A DNA stretch of 10,806 nucleotides, taken from positions 1 through 10,806 of the forward strand of contig DSAR01000069.1 of NCBI GenBank assembly GCA_011046405.1, written 5' to 3'. Shown one piece after another: positions 1 through 7,221 of the stretch. The notes beneath the pieces are model-generated. The model did not search any database, was not told where the DNA came from, and saw nothing but the letters and a program-made list of their open reading frames with translations. How positions within the stretch are numbered: position 1 is the first letter of the stretch; each line of letters begins with the position of its first letter. The translations under genes and the position numbers were made by a program. Origin of the DNA: Chloroflexota bacterium (GTDB lineage: Bacteria; Chloroflexota; Anaerolineae; B4-G1).

Positions 1-783
1 CAGGATGCCCCGGGCGCCGTCGATGGTGATGTCCAACAACCGGCTCGAGATCGCCTGCTGGGCCGCCTCGACCGCCCGATCTTCCCCACTGGCCCGTCCG
101 ACCGCCATCAGCGCCGCGCCGCCCTCCGACATAATCGTCCGGACGTCGGCGAAGTCCAGGTTGATCAACCCCGGCACCGTGATCAACTCGGAGATGCCCT
201 GGACGCCCTGGCGCAGTACGTCGTCGGCCAGAGAAAACGCGTCCTGCAGGCTGACCCGTTTGTCGGTGATCTCCAGCAACCGATCGTTGGGAATCACGAT
301 CAGCGTGTCGACCGCTTCCTTGAGCTGCTCGATCCCGGACAGGGCCGAGTTCGTCCGCACTGCCCCCTCCCAGCTGAAGGGACGGGTGACGACGCCGATG
401 GTCAACGCGCCCATATCCTTGGCGACGTGGGCGATGACGGGAGATGCACCGGTCCCCGTGCCGCCGCCCATACCGGCGGTCACGAACACCATGTCCGAAC
501 CTTCCAGGACCTTTTGCAGCTCCTCGACCGATTCCTCGGCCGCCTTCTGCCCTAACTCCGCGTTGCCCCCCACCCCCAGGCCGCGCGTCAGCTTGTCGCC
601 GACCCGCACCCGCGTGGGCGCATCGGAGAGCATGAGCGCCTGGGCGTCGGTGTTGACGGCGATGAAGTCGACCCCGCTCAGGCCCTCGGCGATCATTCGA
701 TTGACCGCGTTGCTGCCTCCCCCGCCGACACCAACGACCCTAATCTGTGCGAAGCTTTCTGTTGGAGATGATGAATTGTGCAT
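1..783 (-). CDS. ftsZ: Cell division protein FtsZ (3' end outside window)
   Basis: Tubulin-like GTPase that polymerises into the Z ring at midcell and recruits the division machinery. The 261 visible codons stay open to the window edge; the family is usually 320 to 400 residues or longer, so the end of the C-terminal domain and the FtsA-binding tail are missing. Visible motifs are the N-terminal nucleotide loop VGVGGGGSNAVNRM (17-30), NTDAQAL (44-50), the tubulin signature GMGGGTGTG (104-112), and the T7 loop NLDFADVRTIM (208-218) with both catalytic aspartates. The start is ATG at 783-781, chosen because MHNSSSPTESFAQIRVVGVGG has normal FtsZ N-terminal spacing and AGGAGGAG lies five bases upstream. 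It follows ftsA after a 64-base gap, the usual ftsA-ftsZ pairing. The identification is secure. Confidence 0.98.
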   Translation of the reverse strand, partial: MHNSSSPTESFAQIRVVGVGGGGSNAVNRMIAEGLSGVDFIAVNTDAQALMLSDAPTRVRVGDKLTRGLGVGGNAELGQKAAEESVEELQKVLEGSDMVFVTAGMGGGTGTGASPVIAHVAKDMGALTIGVVTRPFSWEGAVRTNSALSGIEQLKEAVDTLIVIPNDRLLEITDKRVSLQDAFSLADDVLRQGVQGISELITVPGLINLDFADVRTIMSEGGAALMAVGRASGEDRAVEAAQQAISSRLLDITIDGARGIL

Positions 784-788
784 TTTTG

Positions 789-796
789 CTCCTCCT
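789..796 (-). promoter_or_regulatory. Strong ribosome binding site of ftsZ
   Basis: The minus strand reads AGGAGGAG, then a five-base spacer CAAAA, then ATG. This is the best Shine-Dalgarno match in the window and it fixes the ftsZ start. It fits the high FtsZ level needed relative to the other division proteins, although that link is inference. Confidence 0.85.
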
Positions 797-847
797 GGAT
801 ACATCGAAACTAAGGGAATAACGCTTGCGCCTTGGTCATGCCTGGCG

Positions 848-2068
848 CTATCCCGGCAGAAAAACCCGAAGCCAATCGAGCAACCGGCTTCCAATGCCAG
901 GACCGGCCTTCGATAACTGAGGCCGTGTGTCCACTGTCAATCCCCACCCTATCAGCCCTGCCCCCACTGCGTGGGCCGGGCTCATAATCCGATCAACCAA
1001 CCCGTGAATATCTTGGGGCATGCCAACACGTACCGGCAGGTCAAATACATCCTGCCCCAACTCCTGGATCCCCGACAACTGCGCCGTGCCACCGCACAAC
1101 ACGACGCCGGCCGGCAACAATCCATCGTAACCGGAACGTTTGATTTCCTGGCGAATCATCGAAAGGATCTCCTCGCTCCGCGCCTCGATAATCTCCGCCA
1201 ACTTCCACCGCAACACCGCCTGGCGGGATTCCCCATTGAACGTCGATACCGTGAAGCGTTCTTCGCGAGCGACTTGGGCTGCGACAGTGTGCCCATGTGC
1301 CACCTTGACCTGTTCGGCCACGTTCGGCGGCAAACGCAACCCGATCGCCACGTCGCCGGTGACGTACTCCCCGCCTATCCCCAGCGTCACCGTGTGCCAC
1401 ACCGTGCCATCAATGAAGATCGCGACGTCGACGGTGCCTTCCCCAATATCGGCCAGGACGACGCCCATCTCGCGCTCGGTGGCGGTCAAGACGGCGTCCC
1501 CGGCCGCTATCCCAGCCAGCACCAACTCGTCGACCAGCACCCCATTTCCCTCCACGCACTTGAGCAGGTTTTGGATCGCCGTGCTGGCGCCGATGACGAT
1601 GTGCGCCTCGACTTCCAAGCGAAAGCCGTGCATGCCCACCGGGTCGCGCACGCCGCTCTGTCCATCGACGATGTAACCTCGAGGGATGACGTGCACCACC
1701 TCCTGGTTGTGCGGGACGGCGACCGCGTGGGCCGCGTCCAGGGCCCGATCCACGTCGTCCATCGTGATCCCGTGCTCTCGACGAGAAATTCCCACCACGC
1801 CCCGACTGTTGAGCGACGAGATGTGTGTACCACTCAGTCCCACGTAAGCCCGCTCGATCTGGTAGCCTGAGGTCTGCTCCGCCTGCGCGATGGAAGCCCC
1901 AATCGAGGCCGTGGCCTCGGTCACATCGACCACCACGCCCCGACGAATCCCTCGAGACGGTTCCAAACCCACCCCAATCACCCGGATATCCCTGGTATCA
2001 TCCACTTCCCCCACCAGGGTACACACCTTGCTGCTGCCTACGTCGATACCTACAATAGTGCGGCCCAC
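848..2068 (-). CDS. ftsA: Cell division protein FtsA
   Basis: Actin-like ATPase that tethers FtsZ filaments to the cytoplasmic membrane and signals to the septal synthase. The 406 residues are close to the usual family length of about 420. The ATPase motifs are in order: phosphate 1 GIDVGSSKV (7-15), phosphate 2 VVLADIGEGTVDVAIF (203-218) and the adenosine motif VVLCGGTAQLSGI (322-334). The 1C subdomain lies between the first two. The C-terminal stretch GSRLLDWLRVFLPG can form the amphipathic membrane-targeting helix expected of FtsA. The start is GTG at 2068-2066; GAAGAGG lies just upstream and MGRTIVGIDVG gives the normal distance to phosphate 1. The gene lies 97 bases after ftsQ and 64 bases before ftsZ. 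One slight oddity is phosphate 2, which has GEGT where GGGT is usual. Confidence 0.98.
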   Translation of the reverse strand: MGRTIVGIDVGSSKVCTLVGEVDDTRDIRVIGVGLEPSRGIRRGVVVDVTEATASIGASIAQAEQTSGYQIERAYVGLSGTHISSLNSRGVVGISRREHGITMDDVDRALDAAHAVAVPHNQEVVHVIPRGYIVDGQSGVRDPVGMHGFRLEVEAHIVIGASTAIQNLLKCVEGNGVLVDELVLAGIAAGDAVLTATEREMGVVLADIGEGTVDVAIFIDGTVWHTVTLGIGGEYVTGDVAIGLRLPPNVAEQVKVAHGHTVAAQVAREERFTVSTFNGESRQAVLRWKLAEIIEARSEEILSMIRQEIKRSGYDGLLPAGVVLCGGTAQLSGIQELGQDVFDLPVRVGMPQDIHGLVDRIMSPAHAVGAGLIGWGLTVDTRPQLSKAGPGIGSRLLDWLRVFLPG

Positions 2069-2165
2069 AGTAACCTCTTCAATTCAACTTCGTTCCCATT
2101 GCAGCGCAGACCCAAGAGACGCTCGAAAAGCAGCGACGCCATCATCTTCATCCGCCCCCCGGACG
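2069..2165. other. ftsQ-ftsA intergenic spacer
   Basis: This 97-base gap is one of the two longer spacers in the cluster. It holds the ftsA ribosome binding site close to the GTG start. I see no convincing promoter pair, no hairpin followed by a T run, and no small coding sequence. An internal promoter for ftsA-ftsZ, as known in other bacteria, cannot be excluded by eye. Confidence 0.5.
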
Positions 2166-3002
2166 TCACCAATCGTTCGTCAAAGAATAATAGGGCGCGT
2201 CGGCAAAACGCACGTCGACGAAACGAGGCGTCACCCCCCGCTCTAGCAGGCTGCTCGTCAGTAAACCCAGCACCTGCAAACGCTTCTCCATCCCCGCACC
2301 TTGCCCCACGAAGACCCGCCAACCGTGCTCGTTGATAAAGGTCAAACCCCGCCCCGGCACGTAGTAGAAAAACGTCGCCACGTCCCCCCCGTTCTCCCAT
2401 AACTCAGATAACGCAACTCGCACCCGCCGGTCCAACTGACCATCTTCATCCCGGGGCAATGGCCCCTGCACTACCCACGGGCTCTCGTAACCCTGGACCT
2501 CCGACAACGCGTTCTGATCCGAGACCACGTCAGAAACGGAAAAGATCACGCCCTCTGCATCGATCCACCAGAACTCGCCGCCTTCCTCCTCCCACAACAC
2601 CCTCGGCTTGCGCTCCACGACAGAGATCGTGCAAGCTGCCGGCCACCACTTACAGGCGACCTTCGCGCTTTCCAGGCTGGGCAGCGCCGCCAACAAGCGC
2701 TTCTCCAATGTCGCCGAACGGGCCCACAGGATGTGCAATCCCGCTAAGTCGGTGGCCTGCACCACCTCGGCCGGGGAGAGACGGACCGTCCCAAGCACGT
2801 CGATTTGCTGCACGTAAAAACAATCAGCCAATACGAGCCATAACGCGCCGCTCGTCGCCAGAAGCAATACCCACACCATCAATCCCCGGCGCGTGAACAA
2901 TAGTTCAGATATTGTCTTGGAACGCCGCACCGTCCGCGTCCGCCCCAAAACCAGCACGCCCGTCGATTCAAACCATTGTCGCCCCCGCCGCTTCTTAGAC
3001 AT
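2166..3002 (-). CDS. ftsQ: Cell division protein FtsQ/DivIB
   Basis: Bitopic membrane protein of the divisome that links early cytoplasmic components to septal peptidoglycan synthesis. The 278 residues comprise a short basic cytoplasmic tail (MSKKRRGRQW), one transmembrane helix at about 41-60, a POTRA domain at about 63-131 (from FYVQQIDVLGTVRLSPAEVV to VVERKPRVLW), and an extracytoplasmic beta domain ending with VDVRFADAPYY near 262-271, the usual FtsQ C-terminal signature. The start ATG at 3002-3000 is chosen because AAGGGAG lies eight bases upstream. The frame is open 34 codons further upstream, but that segment overlaps the end of ddl and does not look like FtsQ. The gene follows ddl after 31 bases. 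The sequence is weakly conserved across bacteria, so the call rests on architecture, motif and position. Confidence 0.94.
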   Translation of the reverse strand: MSKKRRGRQWFESTGVLVLGRTRTVRRSKTISELLFTRRGLMVWVLLLATSGALWLVLADCFYVQQIDVLGTVRLSPAEVVQATDLAGLHILWARSATLEKRLLAALPSLESAKVACKWWPAACTISVVERKPRVLWEEEGGEFWWIDAEGVIFSVSDVVSDQNALSEVQGYESPWVVQGPLPRDEDGQLDRRVRVALSELWENGGDVATFFYYVPGRGLTFINEHGWRVFVGQGAGMEKRLQVLGLLTSSLLERGVTPRFVDVRFADAPYYSLTNDW

Positions 3003-3010
3003 TGTGTTGG

Positions 3011-3017
3011 CTCCCTT
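3011..3017 (-). promoter_or_regulatory. Ribosome binding site that sets the ftsQ start
   Basis: The minus strand has AAGGGAG followed by an eight-base spacer and ATG at 3002. It favours the 278-residue FtsQ over a 312-residue version that would begin inside ddl. Confidence 0.75.
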
Positions 3018-3033
3018 CTGTCCTCGGATTCCG

Positions 3034-4188
3034 CTACTCTCTCGACGACGCCCCGGATGGTTGATAAGAAGTCTCTGACCGCTCTCGATCCCGGTGACGC
3101 TCAATCGCCAACTCGATCAGTCGGTCGATCAGCTCCGGGTAAGAAATGCCGGTCGCCTCCCACAATTTGGGATACATACTGATGCTGGTAAAACCCGGGA
3201 TCGTGTTGACCTCGTTGACGTACAGCTCGCCGGTCTCGCTGGATAGCAGGAAGTCCACCCGCGCCATGCCAGCGCAGTCGATCGCCTCGTAGACCTCGAC
3301 CGCCATCCCGCGCACCCGTTCCGTCATCTCGGACGAGAGTGGCGCCGGGATCAGCAGTTCCGACGCATCCTCTCCATCGTCAAAATACTTGGACTCGTAG
3401 CTATAGAACTCGCGGCTGGGGATAACCTCCCCCGGCACCGAGGCGATGGGATCGTCGTTGCCCAGCACGCTCACCTCGATCTCGCGCGCCGCCGGCACAG
3501 CCTCCTCGACCAACACCTTGCGGTCATAACGAGCGGCCTCTGCCAGGCCGGCTGCCAACCCCGACCGATCGTCGCATTTGGAGATACCCACGCTTGAGCC
3601 CAGGTTGGCCGGCTTGGTGAATACCGGATAGTCGAGCGTCTTTTCGACGCGATCCATCACCCCCTCGGCGCTCACATCCCACGCCCGCCGCTTGACGAGC
3701 ACGCTCTCCACGATGGGCAATCCGCGAGCCCGCATGACGTCTTTGAAGACCGCCTTGTCCATCCCCACGGCCGAACCCACGACATCGGCGCCCACGTAGG
3801 GAATGCCGGCCAGTTGCAGCAATCCCTGGACCGTTCCATCCTCGCCGTAGGGGCCGTGCAGCACCGGGAAGACGACGTCCAAAGCAGCGAGGGGCGTGGC
3901 TCGAATTGCGGGCGCCTCTCCCTCCGTCCCCTCAAGCCGCATCAAATCCCGGCGCGAGGGATCGCCCAACAACGCGGCCGGTTGGCTGCTCCCCACCTCG
4001 CCCGTCTCCAACGCTTTCAGCGGGTCCCCGGAGGCGATCCAACGCCCCGCCTTGCTGATGCCGATTGGCACGACCTCGTACTTTTCCCGGTCTATCGCGC
4101 CCATCACCGACCGGGCCGAGGCCAGGCTCACCTCGTGCTCGCCCGAGCGGCCGCCGAAGATGATGCCTACGCGAATTTTCCGCGTCAT
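3034..4188 (-). CDS. ddl: D-alanine--D-alanine ligase
   Basis: ATP-grasp enzyme that joins two D-alanines to make the terminal dipeptide of the UDP-MurNAc-pentapeptide, in the cytoplasm. The 384 residues show the family order: VGIIFGGRSGEHEVSLASA (7-25), HGPYGEDGT (111-119), the ATP-grasp glycine loop GSSVGISK (197-204), the omega loop FYSYESKY (261-268) and the metal-binding NEVNTIPGFTSISM (325-338). The final Tyr of ESKY matches the Tyr linked to D-Ala-D-Ala rather than D-Ala-D-Lac specificity in known ligases, so a vancomycin-sensitive terminus is the likely product (inference). The start ATG at 4188-4186 overlaps the murB stop as ATGA and is preceded by GGGAGGG; an upstream TTG in frame would lose that site. 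The C-terminal 20 or so residues, after IERHRDRERS, are a polar tail beyond the usual domain. Confidence 0.97.
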   Translation of the reverse strand: MTRKIRVGIIFGGRSGEHEVSLASARSVMGAIDREKYEVVPIGISKAGRWIASGDPLKALETGEVGSSQPAALLGDPSRRDLMRLEGTEGEAPAIRATPLAALDVVFPVLHGPYGEDGTVQGLLQLAGIPYVGADVVGSAVGMDKAVFKDVMRARGLPIVESVLVKRRAWDVSAEGVMDRVEKTLDYPVFTKPANLGSSVGISKCDDRSGLAAGLAEAARYDRKVLVEEAVPAAREIEVSVLGNDDPIASVPGEVIPSREFYSYESKYFDDGEDASELLIPAPLSSEMTERVRGMAVEVYEAIDCAGMARVDFLLSSETGELYVNEVNTIPGFTSISMYPKLWEATGISYPELIDRLIELAIERHRDRERSETSYQPSGASSRE

Positions 4189-5207
4189 CCGCCCTCCCAA
4201 CAACCCAGCAATTCGATCTCCGGTTCCAACGTCACCCCAAAACGGCGCCGCACGACTTCTTGAACCCGCTCGATCAATGTCAACACGTCGGCCGCCGTCG
4301 CGTCACCGGTGTTCATGAAAAAGTTACCGTGCTTCTCCGAGACCTGCGCCCCACCGACGCGATACCCCAGCAAGCCGGCGTACTCGATCAGGCGCCCGGC
4401 ATGGTACCCCGGCGGATTCTTGAACGTGGACCCCATCGTCGCGCCAGAGGGGTGGTGTGTCTTGCGCCACGTCAGGTACTCATCGGCCTGCGCTGCCAAC
4501 GCCTCCCGATCACCCGGTGGCAAAGCAAACGTCGCCGCCAGGACGACCGCTGGCTTATCCGATCCCTTCAAGCGACTGCTTCGATACCCAAACCGAAACC
4601 ACGCATTTGATCTCTCAAATATCTCTCCATCCGGTTCCAGGATCGTCGCGCTCTCCAATACACCTGCGACGTCCCCGCCGAAGGCGCCGGCGTTACCGAC
4701 GACGGCGCCTCCCACGGTTCCCGGCAGTCCTGCCGCCCACGCCAGTCCCATCAACCCACGCCCGACCGTCTCCCGGGCCAATATGGCCAACGGCGCGCCA
4801 GCCTCGGCCCACACCGCCACGGACTGCGTGCAGTTCACGAACTGCGTGCAGTTCACGAACTGCGTGCCGTTCGCCCTGCCTTCTGACCGGGAAGATTCGC
4901 TCTCCCGTTCTTCCCTCGCATTGGCAAGGCCGAACTCGATACGCACCGCTCGATTGATGATCACCAACCCACGCGCGCCGCTGTCTGAAACCAACACGTT
5001 GCAACCACCGCCCAGGAGACGCCAACTCACACCGTGCTGTCGCGCCAGCTTGACCGCCCGGGCCACTTCATCCGCGCTCTCACAGACGAGCAACAGGTCG
5101 GCAGGGCCGCCGATCCGTATCGCGGTATGATGCGCCAACGCTTCATTTCGCCGGACCCGAGGTCCCAGCGCAGCAGCCAACGCTTCCAGGTTGGGACCAG
5201 TGCTCAC
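4185..5207 (-). CDS. murB: UDP-N-acetylenolpyruvoylglucosamine reductase
   Basis: FAD enzyme that uses NADPH to reduce UDP-GlcNAc-enolpyruvate to UDP-MurNAc in the cytoplasm. The FAD domain shows TAIRIGGPADLLLV (28-41), LGGGCNVLVSDSGARGLVI (65-83) and GLPGTVGGAVVGNAGAFGG (160-178). Then come FGYRSSRLK (206-214), the proton-donor Ser260 in GSTFKNP, and the acidic end LEPEIELLG (327-335). Residues of about 91-129 are an insertion relative to usual MurB: a charged Ser/Glu/Arg stretch followed by TQFVNC units encoded by an 18-bp tandem repeat. It lies in a loop between strands of the FAD domain and keeps the frame. All catalytic motifs remain, so the enzyme is probably active. The start is GTG at 5207-5205, overlapping the murC stop as GTGA, with AAGGA six bases upstream. 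The stop overlaps the ddl start. Confidence 0.96.
   Translation of the reverse strand: MSTGPNLEALAAALGPRVRRNEALAHHTAIRIGGPADLLLVCESADEVARAVKLARQHGVSWRLLGGGCNVLVSDSGARGLVIINRAVRIEFGLANAREERESESSRSEGRANGTQFVNCTQFVNCTQSVAVWAEAGAPLAILARETVGRGLMGLAWAAGLPGTVGGAVVGNAGAFGGDVAGVLESATILEPDGEIFERSNAWFRFGYRSSRLKGSDKPAVVLAATFALPPGDREALAAQADEYLTWRKTHHPSGATMGSTFKNPPGYHAGRLIEYAGLLGYRVGGAQVSEKHGNFFMNTGDATAADVLTLIERVQEVVRRRFGVTLEPEIELLGCWEGG
4823..4872. repeat. 18-bp tandem repeat inside murB
   Basis: The unit ACTGCGTGCAGTTCACGA occurs twice without a mismatch (4823-4840 and 4841-4858). A third, partial copy follows from 4859 for about 14 bases with one mismatch. Each unit contains the near-palindrome GCAGTTC-AC-GAACTGC. 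Because 18 is a multiple of three, the repeat keeps the murB frame and encodes TQFVNC on the minus strand. There is no matching element elsewhere in the window. Confidence 0.93.
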
Positions 5208-6640
5208 GTTTGTCCTTCCCCAGTGCCGTTACCGCCCCCGTTGTCTTCTCCCAGCACGCACAACAGCCACTCGCCGACCCGGTTTCCATCCCCGGCGCTC
5301 AACGTCAGCACCACCTCGCCCGACCGGGACTCGGTGCCCAGCCAAACCATCGCCTCCTCTAGAGAGTCCGCACAACGGACGTCGGGATGGCGCATCGAGG
5401 CGACCACTTCGGCGCTGCTGATGGTGTAACCTGCAGATCGATCACGGGCGCCCGGCGGGGCATAGATGGGCAACACGATCACGTGATCGGCCATATCGAA
5501 GGCCTGCGTAAACTCTTCCAACAATACCTTGGTTCGACTGTACGTGTGCGGCTGCCACACCGCCCACACCGGTTGGTCCGGAAAGCGCTGGCGGGCGGCC
5601 GAGAGCGTGGCCCGGATCGCCAGCGGGTGATGGGCATAATCGTCGATCACCGTCACGCCACCCGCCTCTCCCCGGAGCTCGAAGCGACGCCCCACGCCCC
5701 GGAACGCCGTCGACGCCTCGCGCGCGACGTTGAAGGGCACGCCGAGGAAATCGGACACCGCCAGGGCGGCCAAAGCGTTCAAGGCATTGTAAGCACCCGG
5801 CAACCGCAAGCGCAACAATCCCAACGTCTCCCCCCGGCGCGTCACCAGGCAATCGACCCCCCCGACGAAATTCGGGCGCAGGTCTTCGACCCGCCACTCG
5901 GCGCCCTCGCCGGTGCCAAAGAAGCGTACCTCAAGGCCCTCTGACCGCCGCCGTTCGCCGATCTCCCGCGCCGCCGGATCGTCCCAAGCACACACCAGGA
6001 GCCCATCCGCCGGGATCAAGGCTGCAAAGGCCTCGAACGCTTCCCGGAGATCGTCGAAAGTGGGATAACAATCGGGATGGTCGTGCACCACGTTGGTGAT
6101 GACCGCCACGTGGGGCGCCAACTCTAGAAATGTACGCTCGTATTCGTCCGCCTCGATGACGAAGATGCCGCCTTCCTCTCCGGCGCGGGCGTTCGTCTCC
6201 ATCCCGGTGATGATCCCACCCACGATAAAGGTCGGATCCCGGCCGGCCTCCATCAGGATCGAGGCCAACATCGCCGTGCTCGTCGTCTTGCCCTTCGTCC
6301 CGGAGACGGCCACGACCTGGTAACCGGCCACCAACTGCGCCAGGAACGCCGGACGCTTCAAGACCGGGATGCCGGCCGCCTTGGCCGCCTGCACCTCCAC
6401 GTTGGAATCCGGAATGGCCGCCGACGTGACGAGCAGGTCGGCGCCGGTCACGTGCTCTGCTCGATGACCGACGAATATCTGGGCGCCGTCGCGGGCCAAT
6501 GCCTCCGCTGCCGGCGAGCGCTTCAGATCAGAACCGGAGACGAGCGCCCCCCGTTCCAGCAGCACCCGCGCAATCGCCGAAAGCCCCGTCCCACCGACGC
6601 CGAGCAAGTGGACGTGTTTAGCGCGAAACGACACCGCCAT
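5204..6640 (-). CDS. murC: UDP-N-acetylmuramate--L-alanine ligase
   Basis: Cytoplasmic ATP-dependent ligase that adds L-Ala to UDP-MurNAc, the first step of stem peptide assembly. The 478 residues match the usual length. Visible are the N-terminal UDP-binding loop HLLGVGGTGLSAIARVL (11-27), the P-loop GTKGKTT (114-120), EADEYERTF (163-171), HDHPDCYPTF (186-195), YNALNALAALAVSDFLGVP, and in the C-terminal domain DDYAHHPLAIRATLSAAR and WQPHTYSRTK, which are typical of MurC. The P-loop has Lys where MurC usually has His (GTHGKTT). The start ATG at 6640-6638 gives MAVSFRAKHVHLLGVGGTG, the expected spacing; the upstream AAGG is a weak site. The stop overlaps the murB start, so translation of the two is probably coupled. 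Mpl was considered but the dcw position favours MurC. Confidence 0.96.
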   Translation of the reverse strand: MAVSFRAKHVHLLGVGGTGLSAIARVLLERGALVSGSDLKRSPAAEALARDGAQIFVGHRAEHVTGADLLVTSAAIPDSNVEVQAAKAAGIPVLKRPAFLAQLVAGYQVVAVSGTKGKTTSTAMLASILMEAGRDPTFIVGGIITGMETNARAGEEGGIFVIEADEYERTFLELAPHVAVITNVVHDHPDCYPTFDDLREAFEAFAALIPADGLLVCAWDDPAAREIGERRRSEGLEVRFFGTGEGAEWRVEDLRPNFVGGVDCLVTRRGETLGLLRLRLPGAYNALNALAALAVSDFLGVPFNVAREASTAFRGVGRRFELRGEAGGVTVIDDYAHHPLAIRATLSAARQRFPDQPVWAVWQPHTYSRTKVLLEEFTQAFDMADHVIVLPIYAPPGARDRSAGYTISSAEVVASMRHPDVRCADSLEEAMVWLGTESRSGEVVLTLSAGDGNRVGEWLLCVLGEDNGGGNGTGEGQT

Positions 6641-6666
6641 CTCACACCAGCCTTTCCCCCGCCGGG
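6641..6666. other. Short spacer between the CvpA-like gene and murC
   Basis: This 26-base gap carries a purine-rich stretch (GGGGGAAAGG on the minus strand) that is the only candidate murC ribosome binding site. It shows no terminator or promoter. It indicates that murC is co-transcribed with the gene before it. Confidence 0.5.
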
Positions 6667-7221
6667 TTAGATAAACACGATAATCACGAACACGAAAGAC
6701 GCCGCCACCGCGATATACAGGGCGGCGTCCGATTTAGCGATCAGGGCTGGCGGCATAAAGTCCATCAAGTTCTCCGACGTCGAATCTGGCGCTGGCGGCA
6801 CAATCCCCCCTATCCCTACCGCTGGATCGTCCAAAATACCGTAATTGGCCGCATGGAGGAATGAAAGTAACGTTCCCACGATGAGAAAGCCGTTGAACAT
6901 TCCCAGGAAAAAGCCCAGCAGGAGGTCCTCGAGCCGATCTCGGGCGATCTTGGCCCCAAAGCGTGTCGCCAGGGTCGGGCTGGCATATCCAAAGATGGTG
7001 ATAAAAATGAACATGGACGAACGGACGAAAAATTGACTCTGCGTGGTCATATTGTCAAAGAGGGCCCTCACCGGCGGCAGAAAAGAGAGCAACACGTGCT
7101 CAACGAACAGCGCCAAAATCACACTAAAGGCCACGATTATTTCTTTGGCCCAGCCACGCAGGCTCCCGATCAATGCGAAAAAGACCAGAAAAGCGCCAAA
7201 GATCGTATGTATGGGTATCAT
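6667..7221 (-). CDS. CvpA-family-like integral membrane protein
   Basis: A hydrophobic protein of 184 residues. Membrane segments are likely at about 6-20, 26-49, 65-83 and 99-124, with a further helix at 166-184 that ends the protein with no tail. The pattern resembles the CvpA family (colicin V production protein): ALIGSLRGWAKEIIVAFSV near 16-34 corresponds to the conserved Gly-x-x-x-Gly/Arg and acidic start of helix 2, and RLEDLLLGFFLGMFNGFLIVG (96-116) to the family's D-RLLG-xxG-xxRG signature. A Pro/Gly-rich loop (128-160) and the fifth helix are extra relative to a minimal CvpA. CvpA proteins have been linked to envelope integrity, but their biochemical role is unclear. The ATG overlaps the murG stop as ATGA, with GGGAGG upstream, and murC follows after 26 bases, so it is part of the operon. 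Family membership is likely; function is unknown. Confidence 0.78.
   Translation of the reverse strand: MIPIHTIFGAFLVFFALIGSLRGWAKEIIVAFSVILALFVEHVLLSFLPPVRALFDNMTTQSQFFVRSSMFIFITIFGYASPTLATRFGAKIARDRLEDLLLGFFLGMFNGFLIVGTLLSFLHAANYGILDDPAVGIGGIVPPAPDSTSENLMDFMPPALIAKSDAALYIAVAASFVFVIIVFI

Noticed and set aside
5..916. Open plus-strand frame of 303 codons opposite ftsZ
   Set aside because: It is a shadow of ftsZ, whose FtsZ motifs are unambiguous on the minus strand. The product is Ser/Pro/Arg-rich low-complexity sequence, as expected from an antisense frame of GC-rich DNA.
3003..3104. N-terminal extension of FtsQ by 34 residues
   Set aside because: The extension overlaps the end of ddl, lacks FtsQ-like character, and a good ribosome binding site (3011-3017) points to the internal ATG.
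4189..4203. Upstream TTG starts for ddl
   Set aside because: They would place the start upstream of the GGGAGGG site, which is well positioned for the ATG at 4188 that overlaps the murB stop.
4823..4872. CRISPR-like repeat array
   Set aside because: The units are directly adjacent with no spacers, number only two and a part, and lie in frame within murB.
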